In this document: piece by piece, positions 37,753 through 50,307 of the stretch
How positions within the stretch are numbered: position 1 is the stretch's first letter
Layout: each line of letters opens with the position of its first letter
DNA from: Carettochelys insculpta
Lineage: Eukaryota; Chordata; Testudines; Carettochelyidae
Assembly (NCBI RefSeq): GCF_033958435.1
Contig: NC_134142.1
Coordinates: 100,325,001-100,389,000, forward strand
DNA length: 64,000 nucleotides
Direction of reading: 5' to 3'
Program-made: the position numbers and the translations under genes
The notes under the pieces: generated by a model
Told to the model about the DNA's origin: nothing
Seen by the model: only the letters and a program-made list of their open reading frames with translations
The model's database searches: none

Positions 37753-38165
37753 TATAAATTCCCCTATTTTGACTCTAGCAAATGTAAAACTTTGCTTTAC
37801 TGATTTTAAAATTCAGAGCCTGTGTGTAATGTTTTTCATCAAATGCAAATCTAAAATTACAGTAAAGAATAAAAGTGAATTAGTAATATTCTTCACATTT
37901 TTGGCATGGAGTTATAAAATTAAAATATATATTTTATATATTAATATTAAAAATTAAAATTTGTACATAATAATTCAGTTTCCACATCAAACTTGACAGC
38001 AGCAGAAAAATTGCCTCCCAAAATAACTTGTTTCATTAGTGATATCACAACCAAACAACTAGCATACAGTGCCACTTAGTGGCAGTGAGAAGCATTGCTT
38101 TCAACAAAGTAGCTAGTCTCTTGCTCCATTCTTAGAAAGAAAAAGGTGTATGCTAGTCTTTATGG

Positions 38166-38982
38166 CAGCTGTTCCCAAACTTTTTCTGGTCCTGGAACAC
38201 TTGGATGTCACAGTGCTCTCTGTGGAACACTTCATCTTTTTTCCATCATACTAACTATGAGGGATTAAGCCGGCGCTGTGCGGGCCCAGGAGGTTTCAGC
38301 TGGGGCTGCGGGGAGCTGGGAGGTTTCAGCTGGGGTGATGGGGGTAGGGCAGGAGCTGAGCTGAGGTGGGGGCAGTTGAGCTGCAGCCACATAGGGCTGA
38401 GTAGGGTTTTGAGTTGGGGCTGGGGTGGGGAGGGTGTTGAGCCACGGTCACGCAGGGCCGGGGGGCTTGAGCCACGGTTGCTCAGGGCCAGGGGGTTTGA
38501 GACACAGCCATGTGGGGCGGGGGGGGGTTGACCTGGAGGATGGGAGTTGAGCCGCGGCCACACAGGGCTGAGGGGTTTGAGCTGGGGCTGATGGGTTGAG
38601 CTGCAGCTGCACAGGGCCTGGAGGGTGTTGAGCTGGGGCTGTGGGGGGTTGATCTGCAGCCGCACAGGGTGGGGGGATTTGAGCCAGGCTGGTGGGGGTT
38701 GAGCTGCAGCTATGCAGGGCAAGGGTGCTTGAGCTGCAGCCACATGGGGCCGGGAGGTTTCATCTGGGGCAGCATGGGGCCAGGAGGTTTGAGCCATGGG
38801 TAGGTTGGGGCTGGGGGGCGGGCGGGGTTGAGCCACAGTTTACTGTACATCTAAGCCAACAGTGAGCAAAACTGTACAACTGAGCAAACCGTATCCCAAA
38901 ATTTATTTTGTCACTGGCAGAACACTTTGCAATAGCTCATGGAACACCAGTGTTCCATGGGAACATAGTGTGGAAACTGCTG
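38166..38982. mobile_element. hAT-like element containing a GC-rich minisatellite, perfect 8-bp duplication
   Basis: Begins CAGCTGTTCCCAAACTTTTT and ends AGTGTGGAAACTGCTG, hAT-type inverted termini. The flanks are identical: CTTTATGG at 38158-38165 and 38983-38990. The interior from about 38265 to 38835 is a degenerate array of roughly 30-60-bp units around GGGGGTTTGAGCCGCAGCC and CACAGGGC, with strong strand asymmetry (G-rich plus strand). The long proline-rich minus-strand frame across it is an artefact of that array. It lies in the SLC6A5 intron between 39910 and 36713. Confidence 0.92.
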
Positions 38983-39511
38983 CTTTATGGTGTTTGTGCA
39001 ACTGAAAATCAGCATACAGAAGAGCAAACTGTTCACTAGAAATGAGTTTGTTTGGCACACTGACATAGCTTCCAGTAGAACAGAGCATTTGTTATTCGTC
39101 TTGCTAAGTGCCAAAAGAAACCGTTCCTAAGGCTATGTAAGAAATATTTATGACACCACTATCACTCATGGAGAAAAATATGTGTACTCCCACTCCCACC
39201 ATAGCAGCAGCACTGGATCATATACTGAGACCTCAATTAAGTAATTCACATAACAGAGTGCTCAACTTAAACCGCATGCCTAAGTCCATCCCTATTCCGC
39301 ATAGCTTGGATGTGTGCCTATGGAGGCATTTTAAAAATTAAAATAAATAAAGCACATACATCACTTTTACACCTTCCATATTTATTCCTGTGGATACTGT
39401 GCATGTGTTTATGTGCTTTGCTCAATCCGGATTTACAGGATAAACTCTTGAGTCCTAAAACGCACCTCCAATTCCTCTAGAAAGAAGTTCATTTGTATTT
39501 TGCATGTGAGG

Positions 39512-39712
39512 ACATACAGTCTTAAAAGAGGAGCCGCATCAGTCTGTACCTTCACAAATAAGCACTACTGTGGCACCTTCAGGACTAACAAACGTATTAG
39601 GTCATAAGCTTTCATGGGTAACCTGAGGAAGTGGATCTTGCCCGCAAAAGCTCATGACCTAATATGTTTGTTAGTCTTTAAGGTACTACAGGACTGCTTG
39701 CAATTATCATAT
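39512..39712. repeat. Interspersed repeat in inverted arrangement
   Basis: GTGGCACCTTCAGGACTAAC with TATTAGGTCATAAGCTTTCA is followed by its inverted partner AAAGCTCATGACCTAATATG with TTAGTCTTTAAGGTACTACA, around a spacer of about 20-30 bp. This is the same unit and the same head-to-head arrangement as in the foldback at 23794-23937, but more diverged. Confidence 0.65.
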
Positions 39713-39909
39713 CGTTATCCCGTGTGTGTATATAGGCATATGTTTATGTGTATATGTATGTGTGTGTACACAAGCACACACAGCATTGGTAGATATATGC
39801 TTTTGAGCTAGAATTATTGTCTTTGGAAATCAGCAGGTTTGTTCATAAAACAAAATAAAACAAAAAAATCTAAGAAAACCGCACACATGCAGAAAATTCT
39901 TTGCCTTAC

Positions 39910-40010
39910 AGTTAAAATAGTCGGAGTCACAAATGCCCAACAGACTCTCCAGAATTTACTTGGCTGGAATCCAATCATCATCTCTATGTCTTCACAGAAT
40001 CTTTGCAAGC
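39910..40010 (-). CDS. SLC6A5: SLC6A5 exon encoding intracellular loop 5 and start of TM11
   Basis: 101 nt between a TTATTTACAG acceptor and an ACT|GTAAGG donor. Joined to the G left by the previous exon it reads [19 protein letters not shown], then [15 protein letters not shown], the loop after TM10 and the first half of TM11 of GlyT2. RFCEDIEMM is invariant-like in the family; PSKFWRV replaces the PNIFWKV of human. Phase enters at 1 and leaves at 0. Confidence 0.98.
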
Positions 40011-41304
40011 CTGTAAATAAATGCAAACCCAGTTAGAGATGGGGATACTAGCTGCAAAACAACTACAGTGATCTCCCTTGTGCCTAATTATGTTAACAAA
40101 CTCTGACCTGCCAGTTCAAAATTTCAACAGATGTTCTAACCATACATTATAATTGGAGAACACTGTATAGAACACAATTCTAGGAAGTTATTTATTCCCT
40201 AAAAATTACAACAAATTGAAATTGTACACACCAATTCATTATATAGTATTTTTCAAAAAAAATCATTTTAATGTAATGACACAAAATCTGTTTTGTTGGC
40301 TAGCTACTGGTCTGTGATGTTGTGTGAAATTTCTATATTTATTTGTCCTTTTTTCTCCCTTTGAGGATAACCTTTGTCAACAGAATCACCCACCACCTAG
40401 CACATGTAAAAAGTAGTAAGTTTAACATACATCATGGTCTCAAACACACTGTATACCACTGGCCTGGTTCAGATCTAATTTTGCTTATATAAAGATTAAA
40501 AACCAAAATTGTGACTCTTGCAAGCAAAGATTTTTGTTCTAACCTTTCACGCAAACATTGTGCATTAAAAAAGGTTGTTCAAAGTTGGGCCACTAAGTAT
40601 GAAAATATAAAAGAGAAATGTATAAACATCTGACTGAAACCAGGAACTGTTCCTCTGTGGGCACAACTGAGTGAATGAATGATTGATGTTTTCCTCTGAT
40701 TTCAGCTTTGACTTTTTGCCAGTTTTGCATTTTTTAATTGTATCTGACTTGGGATTTCTGTAAGAGGGTTAAATGAGGTCAATGGGTTGCCCTTTTACCT
40801 CCTGACTTTTGAAATACTAACACTGACCCACTAATTGTCTGACTAATGTGGTATTAACCCATGACATTTTAGTGTGATTTGTTTAGACTGGAAACCTTCA
40901 TCATTCACATGTTTCTTCCACAGAAGTCGGGTTTGAGAACTAAGAAATGCTAGGGAAGATACCAGCGATAGTTTTGTGATGCACCTAGCAGTCCACAGAA
41001 CAAACCATATAGTCCTCCCATAACTAGCACTGAAACACGTATTCTATTCGCTTTTGCAGGCCAGTGGTTCCACAATCTTTAAAGATCAGGGATGGATACC
41101 AGCCAGTCAATGTAAAGGTTGACCAAAATCTCCATAAATCTATATTCGCACACTGGTGTTAATATATTGTGCTTAATGTAAGTAGTATTGATTTCCACTG
41201 TGGAAATCAAGATCAGAATCAGGCTGACTTTCAAGACATAGGGCATATCCTCAGCTAGTGTAAATTGTCATTACTCCATTGATTTGAAGTCAATGACAAT
41301 CTGA

Positions 41305-41642
41305 GGGGGGCTTTGATAGCAGCCTTCAACTTCCTGAAGTGGGGGATGGAGAAAAGCTGTTCTCAGTAGTGACAGATGGCAGAACAAGGAGCAGTGGTCT
41401 CAAGTTACAGAGGATGAGGTGTAATTTGGATATTAGGAAAAACTACTTCACCAGGAGAGTGGTGAAGCACTAGAATGCGTTACCTAGAGAGGTGGTGGAA
41501 TCTCCATTGCTAGAGCTTTTTAAGTCCCGGCTTGACAAAGTGCTGGCTGGGATGATTTAGTTAGGGTTAATCCTGCTTTAGACAGGGGACCGGACTCAAT
41601 GACCTCCTCAGGTCCCTTCCAGCCCTAGGATTATATGATCTG
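41305..41642 (+). repeat. CR1 LINE 3' end
   Basis: A continuous match to the CR1 3' region: TTAGGAAAAACTACTTCACC, then GTGGTGGAATCTCC, GGCTTGACAAAG, GGGATGATTTAG, TCCTGCTTTAGACAGGGG and CCTTCCAGCCCTAGGATTAT. This is the end of the reverse-transcriptase-derived part and 3' UTR of a 5'-truncated insertion, in antisense orientation to SLC6A5. Confidence 0.9.
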
Positions 41643-42781
41643 CAGGCTAAGGCAGTCAGCTCTCCTCCTTTGTTACACCAATTTTCTATGCATGGTAAAG
41701 TGTCTTCTGTCTAATTTGCATTGTGCTAAAACCTTAACTAGGATAAATTGGTGTAACTGCCTTTTCCAGGTTTTCACTTGGGGTGCTACTCCAGTTTACA
41801 CCAGCTGAGGATCCGGCACTCTGTGACCTGTCACCACTGTTCATCACACCTGTTTACCACTGATTACCTGTGCTCAGTAACAAATATTTTCTAATGGACC
41901 CCCACATCTTATTAAAATGTTGCTGCATTTATTAATTATTTATCCAGAAAGAACAACAAAAATGCTGCAAAATAGAACTAAATATGCCACTTTTTGTCCT
42001 ACTGTGGAAGTGATGGAAAGTGAAAAGTTTTGAGCCTAAGGCTGAGTTCTCTGATCTTATACAGATTTTGCATTTAGATTATTTCACTTGGAATAATAAA
42101 GGGCCTCTTCCATTCAAATTACATAAACCTATCATTCCTGCTTACTTGTCCTTCTACAGCAGTTAATAAAATTTGCATGATGAGTAGAGGTGGATGGAGT
42201 CTAAAATGTTAAAGGAAAGAGAAAGGAGTAAGATTACAAGAAAAAGCATCATTGACTGGTCTCTCCTTTTGCCCTTATATAACCAGCCATGTGGATGTGT
42301 TGAATGAATGGGTAGATGATGCCCATACTTCAACAGGCCTAAGCCAATTTCTTCTGACATCAGTGGAAGACGTTTTTATTGACATCTGCTGGAGTTCACT
42401 CAAGAAGTCCCCTTCTTAGAGGCATATGCAAATGAATAATCTAGCTGTTAAGTTTTTGACAGTCCATATTTGTTGTACAGCGCCATCTGATTTTCCCTGC
42501 AAAAATAGGTACTCGGCCAGAGGTCACTGGGAAGTTCCTCACAAAGCAATGCAGAGGAGTATAATCACTGCTGGACACAGACAGAGGTGGCAGAAGTACG
42601 TGCACAGAGTGTGGTGACTTGATGAAAAAATACCACAGGACACCATGACTTATGTCATGACACCATGCACCAGAATCCCCATCCACTGCTTTCAGGAGGC
42701 AGAAGTGTGAGGGTGGAAACATCTGTTACCTGAGGTTCTCACATACATTATAGTAACATTGGTGTTTTCTCTTACTACTTC

Positions 42782-42985
42782 TTTTGGTACAAGTGTAATG
42801 CCAACAGACCCAGGTCACTGGCACCAGGGATAGAACCTACAAGCATAGGGTCTAAAGCCCTGCACTCTACCACATGAGCTAAAGGCCAGCTGGCTCTTAG
42901 CCAAGGCTGTACAGCAGAGACTTCACTCACCCCAGATGAGGGCTCAGTGCCTCTGGGTACTATATAAGCATTAAATCTGAAAAGA
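42782..42985 (-). repeat. tRNA-derived SINE
   Basis: On the minus strand TAGCTCATGTGGTAGAG (42881-42865) is an RNA polymerase III A box, and GGTTCTATCCC (42837-42827), about 28 nt further, is a B box. Together they form a tRNA-like head. Upstream and downstream sequence (GAGCCAGCTGG, GGTGCCAGTGACCTGGG) should be SINE body. It is not a functional tRNA gene, because the acceptor stem cannot be formed. Confidence 0.75.
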
Positions 42986-43182
42986 GAAAATCCCACTCAT
43001 GGTAACATAGAAGGTGGTGGAATGAAGCAGAGGGAAAATGGTGTTGAAGAAAAGATCTCTTTAGAGGAGAAACACAAATTTACAAAAGAATGAAAGTACA
43101 GAAAGTTAGTTTAGGGGAAATTATACAATGAAAGCTAGAAAAATGAGCTCTTTCCTTCCCATAGCTCCCTTTATCACTTCTG

Positions 43183-43880
43183 GGCTACATTTACACGTGC
43201 ACGCTACATCGAAATAGCTTATTTCGATGTAGCGACATCGAAATAGGCTATTTCGATGAATAACGTCTACACGTCCTCCAGGGCTGGCAACGTCGACGTT
43301 GGGCAGCACCACATCGAAATAGGCGCTGCGAGGGAACGTCTACACGCCAAAGTAGCACACATCGAAATAAGGGTGCCAGGAACAGCTGCAGACAGGGTCA
43401 CAGGGCGGACTCAACAGCAAGCCGCTCCCTTAAAGGGCCCCTCCCAGACACAGTTGCACTAAACAACACAAGATCCACAGAGCTGACAACTGGTTGCAGA
43501 CCCTGTGCATGCAGCATGGATCCCCAGCTGCCTCAGCAGCAGCCAGAAGCCCTGGGCTAAGGGCTGCTGCACACGATGACCATAGAGCCCCGCAGGGGCT
43601 GGAGAGAGAGCGTCTCTCAACCCCTCAGCTGATGGCTGCCATGGCGGACCCCGCTATTTCAATGTTGCGGGATGCAGATCGTCTACACGAGCCCTACTTC
43701 GATGTTCAACTTCAAAGTAGGGCGCTATTCCCATCCCCTCATGGGGTTAGCAACTTCGATGTCTCGCCACCTAACGTCGATTTCAACTTCGAAATAGCGC
43801 CCAACACGTGTAGCCGTGACGGGCGCTATTTCGAAGTTGATGCCGCTACTTCGAAGTAGCGTGCACGTGTAGACGCAGCC
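43183..43880. mobile_element. Harbinger-like MITE (TTTCGAAGTAGC family), CTG target duplication
   Basis: Left end GGCTACATTTACACGTGCAC and right end (reverse complement GGCTGCGTCTACACGTGCAC) are near-identical inverted repeats; CTG flanks both ends (43180-43182 and 43881-43883). Subterminal blocks are packed with CGAAATAG/CTATTTCG motifs. The interior holds a short frame beginning MDPQLPQQQPEALG and closing at once, possibly the start of the lost parent ORF. Near copies are at 46678-47346 and 61926-62619. Confidence 0.85.
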
Positions 43881-44444
43881 CTGTTCTTCATTTCACTTTA
43901 AAACACATATAGTTTTGTACAGTTAAAAGCAATTTTTAGTTCACCATTTCAGTGTGACCTGTCCAGTACTTCTCTTACAATACTGCAGAACCCCAAAGTA
44001 GGTATATAATCTTGCTTCCATAGTAATCAGCAAAGCTTTTCACTTGCTTACACTTTGCTGAATGGGGGCCTTACATGGGAGCTGTACTTATGCGGCAGTG
44101 TATTTGGCTCTCATTGTTTTCTATTAATAGCTTGGTGCCAGTCTAGTAGAGCTGAATGAGGCATTTGCTGCAAGCTATTCAGACATTCGTTTTAACTCCT
44201 TTCTCTTTTCAGAAGGGTCTGTGACCCCAGCCTTAACAAATGTATTTGAAGCCCTCCCATAAATCTTACTTCAGCTTCTTGATTGCTCATACACAGGCTG
44301 CTGCAAATATTGCTTTGAGTATTTGATACTGGCAATTCAGAAGTCAAACAGTGCACTCGACACAGGTCACAATGTTTCTCTTTCTTGATTGGATGATTAT
44401 ATATATTACTGTCAAGTTTCCCATAAAAAGGAGGAAAGATATTT

Positions 44445-44660
44445 TAAGGAACTAGGCACTGGACTGGGACTCAGGAGACAAGGAACTAATACTCAGCTGA
44501 ACCACACACTTTTTTGTGTGTCCTTAGGCAAGTCACAGCCTACTCCAGGCCACAGATCCCTATCCCTAAAATGTGGCTATTTCCTTACACATCGGAGTGT
44601 TGTAAGGATAAAGTTCATTAATGGGCATGAGATGCTCATACGCTGTGATGAGGAAGGCCA
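44445..44660 (+). repeat. MIR/CORE-SINE
   Basis: In order: CACTGGACTGGGACTCAGGA, GACAAGGAACTAATACTCAG, GTCCTTAGGCAAGTCACAG, CAGATCCCTATCCCTAAAAT, GTTGTAAGGATAAAGTTCA. This follows the MIR consensus (sorted list of actively-known motifs: caggagac, ggcaagtcac, taaaatg, gttgtgaggat). Confidence 0.75.
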
Positions 44661-46677
44661 TGTAAATATCTAGATGCAGCTAGAAATGTTCACAATTACA
44701 AATAAAAATTTACTTTCTACAAATATGCTGAGGCTGTTGTGTTGATGAACATTTTCAACAATACATTTCTTTGCCAGGCTCTCCCCAAGAAAAAAAATCA
44801 AAGAGTACCAAAAGAATTCATTTAAAATTTCTAGCACATCATTTTTTGCAGTATTTCATCCAGCTCTGGCATTTTTATATTTGGCTGCATACTCCAAAAT
44901 ACACTGATGGAGATTATGCAGATGATTCAATTAGAGAGTGAGGCCCTAAACTGCTCTTTACAAATCATGCATCCATCATCTAAACAATTGGAAAATGTCT
45001 GTGCAGGGCATGTGGATTACAAAGGTTTGATTGGATTATATAACATAAGTACTAATGAAGAACAAGTGATTGCAAGGAAGCAACCAAGCATAGCTTTCTT
45101 TCTCTAATTTAAAAAAGTGAGAGAGTTCAGCCAGCAGAACATATAACAAGAGCTGAAGACAGATTTATTTCACCTTGAAAAGCTCCTGCCTGGTGCAATG
45201 CCAACGTGTTTCGTACGAAGAGTACGAGTACGTGGAGAAAAGTATCACTGGAGTGTAAAACAGGCAATTATTTGAGTTCAAAAATACATCATTTTAAAAC
45301 ATTATTTGAATAAATATGCAAATAAAGATTAGTTCCTGCCAACGCAACTCATGGACAAAACACCTACTCCTGTATGGAGTCCTTACAAAACCAAGCTTAC
45401 TGAAGTTAAGGAAACAGCTGAGAGAGTAAATGTGTAGATGTATAGATGACAGAGAACTAGGATTTTAAATAAGGTTGGGATAGTAGTATGAGCAATAAGC
45501 CTAAACATATGACCAAAAAGACTAAGATCATGAGAAAAAAGAATTGTTGTAGCAATCCTTCAAAATACCAGTGTGATCTCATTTAAGGTTTGAACTAAAA
45601 TAAGAGAAATAAAACATGATTGAGTACCAGGTGCTACACAATTGGCTACATAAAAATCTCTTTTTTCTGGAGTCCCCTTATTCCCGAAAATTTTTGGGAA
45701 GAAGGGCCTCCGGAAGGAGGACTTCCTTCTGGAAGCCTGACCCCCACCCCCGGGGCCATACTTCTACATCTGCACCTCATTGGCATCTTTCACTCCCTGT
45801 ATTAGCATGCCACTTCTGAAGGAAGTGGACTGTGTGAAAACAGGCTTCATGTGTCCCGGCCACCCACACTGCTAGCAAACCTCACCGCTAGCATACCTCT
45901 GTTACCGGGAGGAATTCTCCTCAGATCTTCCTTTTCAGTTGTCCTGGGAGTGGCCAGATTACCACTTCCCTGCCTTTCTTCCTGAATTCAGTCCCTGAAA
46001 TCTCTGTAATCTTTTCCTGGGAAAGTCTGTGTCCACGAGCTCTTCTCCAAGCTCTCTGCTTTCTCCAAGGGTTGTCAGCTGTTACTTCTGAACCCAAACG
46101 CGTGCACTGTGAGAGCAGCGCTGAGGAAAGTGTTCCAATATCATGCCTTATTTCCTCCTGCCCTTCAGCTGTGTGGCCTTAGCTGATATGTCACTCAGTC
46201 TGATCACTTTTGCATTAAGATATTAGGGCACACACCTACAGTACATCTGGTGACCTAAAATTTCTGAGGTGTTTTTCAGCCATAGACATCTGGTCTGGAA
46301 GGCTATTTTTATGATATGATAGCCCTAGACCTCTTCCTCACTCAGGGCCATATTAGCTTGCCTCGGGTTCCCCAAGCCATTTGGATGCCACACAGATTGC
46401 CCAAAGTCCCTTATCCCATCAAGTTTTCATCATTATACTCTCAAAACTTAGTAAAAGCATGCTGAGGCATTCTGCTGGGCCCATCTTACACAGGTTTACC
46501 ACAGGTCCAACAGCTGTTCCCTGCCACAGGACCCTTGCTCCTCACACCAACTTTCCCTGTGTGGTCCTCTGTCACCATCAATGGGGACATCATAATCCTA
46601 GACATGTGTAAGGGTGTGGCTCTGCTCCTGTCTTCCTCCATGCAAAAATTGCACCAACTTCATTAGCTGTTCACTCT

Positions 46678-47346
46678 GGCTACGTCTACACGCGAAGCCT
46701 ACATCGAAATAGACTATTTCGATGAGTAATGTCTACACGTCCTCCAGGGCTGGCAACGTCGATGTTCAACTTCGACGTTGCGCAGCACCACATTGAAATA
46801 GGCGCTGCGAGGGAACGTCTACATGCCAAAGTAGCACACATCGAAATAAGGGTGCCAGGCACAGCTGCAGACAGGGTCACAGGGCGGACTCAACAGCAAG
46901 CCGCTCCCTTAAAGGGCCCCTCCCAGACACAGTTGCACTAAACAACACAAGATGCACAGAGCTGACAACTGGTTGCAGACCCTGTGCCTGCAGCATGGAT
47001 CCCCAGCTGCCGCAGCAGCAGCCAGAAGCCCTGGGCTAAGGGCTGCTGCCCATGGTGACCATAGAGCCCCGCAGGGGCTGGAGAGAGAGCGTCTCTCAAC
47101 CCCTCAGCTGATGGTCGCCATGGCGGACCCCGCTATTTCGAAGTTGCGGGACACGCAACGACTACACGGTCCCTACTTCGACTTTGAACGTCGAAGTAGG
47201 GTGCTATTCCCATCCCCTCATGGGGTTAGCGACTTCGACGTCTCGCCGCCTAATGTCGAAGTTAACTTCGAAATAGCGCCTGGCGCGTGTAGCCGTGACG
47301 GGCGCTATTTCGAAGTTAGTGCCGCTACTTCGAAGTAGACACGGCT
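46678..47346. mobile_element. Harbinger-like MITE (TTTCGAAGTAGC family), TCT target duplication
   Basis: Left end GGCTACGTCTACACG and right end (reverse complement AGCCGTGTCTACTTC) are inverted repeats; TCT flanks both ends (46675-46677 and 47347-47349). The whole body aligns with 43183-43880, and the frame MDPQLPQQQPEALG followed by TAA is present here too. Confidence 0.85.
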
Positions 47347-49254
47347 TCTGTGACCTTCTATCTCAACTTCTCTCCACTAGTGCTACTACAGTACCACCAC
47401 GACAGTCTATTTACATCACCTACAGTGATTTGCCTCTCTCAGGCCTTGGGGTCTGCATGTGACTGAGCTCAGTTAGCTCTGTTCCCCACTTGTCCCTCCA
47501 GTGACATTTCCTTCCTTTGATTTGACTCTCTATCAGACTTAGGCTGATGGCCAAATTGAATCTTTATCCCACCTAGTTGACAGCCTGATTATTTAATCCC
47601 CCCAAACAGCTACCTCTGGGGAATTAATTAGCATCTAAAATGCTCACGTGTTCATTCCTTGCACTATGTCACAGTACCCCACATCTGTTGGCCCATTGCC
47701 TTCTTCAGACATCGACATCAGCCTTGCTCCTGCAATCTGAGAGCCAACTTAGGGAGGTGTGAGAGCACACAAAGGCCCCTTCATGGAACCAGATTCAAGA
47801 CTGGAGCCATGAACAAGAGGTGAGGAAAATGCTAAAAACCATGCAAACCCAACATTTTTATTAGCCTAGCGGGTGCCATGTATGCTGCTCCCAGTAACAT
47901 TCTGAGAAGTTTAAAGTTTTAGGAGCTTAAAGTTGGGCATCCCAAAATTAAAGATCTCGATTGAAAGTGTCAGCCTAAGTGTCTTGCCCATGGGTCATAG
48001 TGGAGCCTTAGAGCTAAACAAGCCTTTGCCTCCCACCCACTACTGCTAGCACTGGCACAGTGACCATGGGAGCACTAGTGTAGACAAGGCATCAGCCCCC
48101 TTTCCCCACCCCCCAGAAATTTTACCACAGTATTGTTGCAGACCTGCTATGATGAAGTATACCCAATAACTAGCTAAGCCCAGAGCCACCTGTAACCCAG
48201 CTTGGGCCAGCACTCCACCTCTGTTGTTACAACTGCTAAAACTTGTGCTAGGCATAAGCAGACTCAGCAATTGCTTAGGGCCCTGAGCAAGCTCAAGGCA
48301 GGCCCTTATTTACTTTATCAAAATGTGTTGTGTGCAGGGGACCCAATAATATTCCTACTTAGAGCCCCCAATGGCTAGCATCACCTCTGACAGCTGCTGC
48401 AGCTATACTACTATTAAAAATGGTGGAAAACTGTTCAGAAAAAAACAGCCAGACACTGCCAGGAAGTCTGTAATAGAGCCAGCAATAACACCCCAATCCT
48501 GACCCTCAGTGCTGTGTTTTGCCCACACAGTCCTTTCATAGCCCATGAGGCTGCTGCTTTACTAGAATTTGTTCTGTCTGTTAGATTCCTTTTATGCGTT
48601 TCCATTAAAATAAAATTCCTCACAAAGTGGCAATACAAATCTTATAAACAGGCCTCACCACCGTGAGCTTCTCAAGAGAAATCATGCAGGAATTCAATTC
48701 ATCTTCAATAAGTCCAAGAGAGGAATGGAAAGTAATTTTCATGCTTTCTTTTAACACCGGGCAATGTGCCATCACTCCACTTCATAAACAACATCTGGCC
48801 CTGTGTTTTGGGCTGTCCTAGCACCTATTGCCAATGGGCTCAGTCAGATAAAGTGTTCGGCTTTAACTCCACATTCCACTATTTGCACTGTTGTTCACTA
48901 CTGGAGAAAGTTAAAGGTAAAAGCTGTTCACCTCTTCTGCCTCAAATGTCAAATTTGCAAATCATAACAATCTCTTTATAATGCTCACTCTCTTTGACCC
49001 AGAGTTATTTAGGACTCAGCTCTTCCCATGGACCTCAGACGGATGCATCAGTGGTTTCTATTGAGCTGATTTCAGTGGGAACTGCTCATGAGAGGCACAG
49101 GACGAAAACTTCTCTAAAATATTTGGCCCCTTTCAAAACTGGGAGCTAAGTATGGTGAAGAGAGAAAAGCAGATATGCTGTAACACGTCTGAAGAAGAGT
49201 GCAGGGTATGGTGTGAGTGAAAATGTTTAATAGTTTGCACACCTAGTACATTGA

Positions 49255-49400
49255 TATTTTATCTGAGAACAGCATATGCTTTACAAATGTTAGCTCAGTC
49301 TTACCACATCCCAAAGAGACAGGTAAGAATTACCTTTGTCTTCCCTCACGTAAAGTGAGGCAGTTTGTTTAGGAGCTAATAGCAGAAACCAGGCTTCCCT
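49255..49400 (+). repeat. MIR/CORE-SINE-like fragment
   Basis: ATATGCTTTACAAATGTTAG, then AGACAGGTAAGAATTACC and AAAGTGAGGCAGTTTG, followed by AATAGCAGAAACCAGGC, follow the order of the MIR tail. Diverged. Confidence 0.45.
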
Positions 49401-49561
49401 CTGCCACCACTGCCATCACCCATCTCTCCCTTCCCCAGCCTCCTTCATCCCAAATATGTTCTTTCAATTTTCTCAGGAACCCTTGCCAAGCTTCACATCT
49501 GAGTACCTTTGGGATGTTTTTCAGATGCCAAGCCAGTAACACTTGCCAATATTATCTGAAG

Positions 49562-49727
49562 ACTAACAAATGTATTAGGGAATGAGCTATCATGGGTAAG
49601 ACCCTCTTTCTCAGATACCTCGCCCATGAAAGCTCATTACCTAATAAATAAATTTGTTAGCCTTTAAGGTGCAACAGGGCTGCTTGGTTTTTGTGAAGCC
49701 ACAGACTACCATAGCTACACCTCTGAC
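49562..49727. repeat. Interspersed repeat in inverted arrangement
   Basis: AAGACTAACAAATGTATTAG with GGAATGAGCTATCATGGG is followed by the inverted unit CCCATGAAAGCTCATTACCT, AATTTGTTAGCCTTTAAGG and the tail CACAGACTACCATAGCTAC. This is the third head-to-head copy of the unit described at 23794-23973. Confidence 0.6.
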
Positions 49728-49930
49728 TACCCTCTGATTGGGAGTCATCTTGAACTAAAATATATAAATGTTGTGGCCACAGAAGCAAAGAGCTTTTTGA
49801 TCAAACAAAAGCCAAGGAGTCTTAAGCCGTCCTTTAACATTATGCAACTGGGAAACATTTTCCATTCATAAGGCTGACTTCTGCCCTCACTCTACGCAAA
49901 CTCACTCAACCCAGGTCCAGGAATCCAGAG

Positions 49931-50307
49931 CAGTGATGGACAACCTGCAGTCTGAGGGCTTGAGGTTCTATGTGTGACCCATAAGACATTTTGTTGATCA
50001 TTTCCCATGCACAGAGTTTGCCAGATTCTACTGGGTTTCATCTACATTATTTGTTTCCTACCCAAATGTGACATGCCCTTAAAGTAAGGGCATGAGAAGT
50101 GAGGTTCTTGTTGATTGCACACAACACTGTGAGATCCATGTGATCCCTCTGCATCCAATCAGCACACCCCAAAAATTCTAGGTACACAAGCATGACTAGC
50201 AAAACTACCCTATCTGGGAGATCATCTTGCTTATGACAATCTTGCGGCCCACTAAGATGGAGGCTCATTCATGCAGCCCACGCATGAGCCTAGATTGTCC
50301 CTCAGTG
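49931..50307. mobile_element. hAT-like MITE
   Basis: Starts CAGTGATGGACAACCT; the right end in reverse complement is CACTGAGGGACAATCT. Flanks ATCCAGAG (49923-49930) and ACCTAGAG (50308-50315) agree at 6 of 8 positions, fitting an old 8-bp duplication. The interior has GCGGCCCACTAAGATGG and GCAGCCCACGCATGAGCC, characteristic of a hAT family I know from reptile and mammal genomes. Confidence 0.75.

Noticed and set aside
38255..38836. 193-codon proline-rich minus-strand frame
   Set aside because: It is the translation of a degenerate GC-rich array inside a hAT-like element with identical target duplications, not a gene.
42820..42900. A functional tRNA gene
   Set aside because: A and B boxes are present, but the acceptor stem is absent and SINE body flanks the head.
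46952..47338. Frames of 120-128 codons at about 43.5-43.9, 46.9-47.3 and 61.9-62.3 kb
   Set aside because: All three are the same reading frame through copies of one non-autonomous transposon; similarity comes from copy identity, not from coding constraint.
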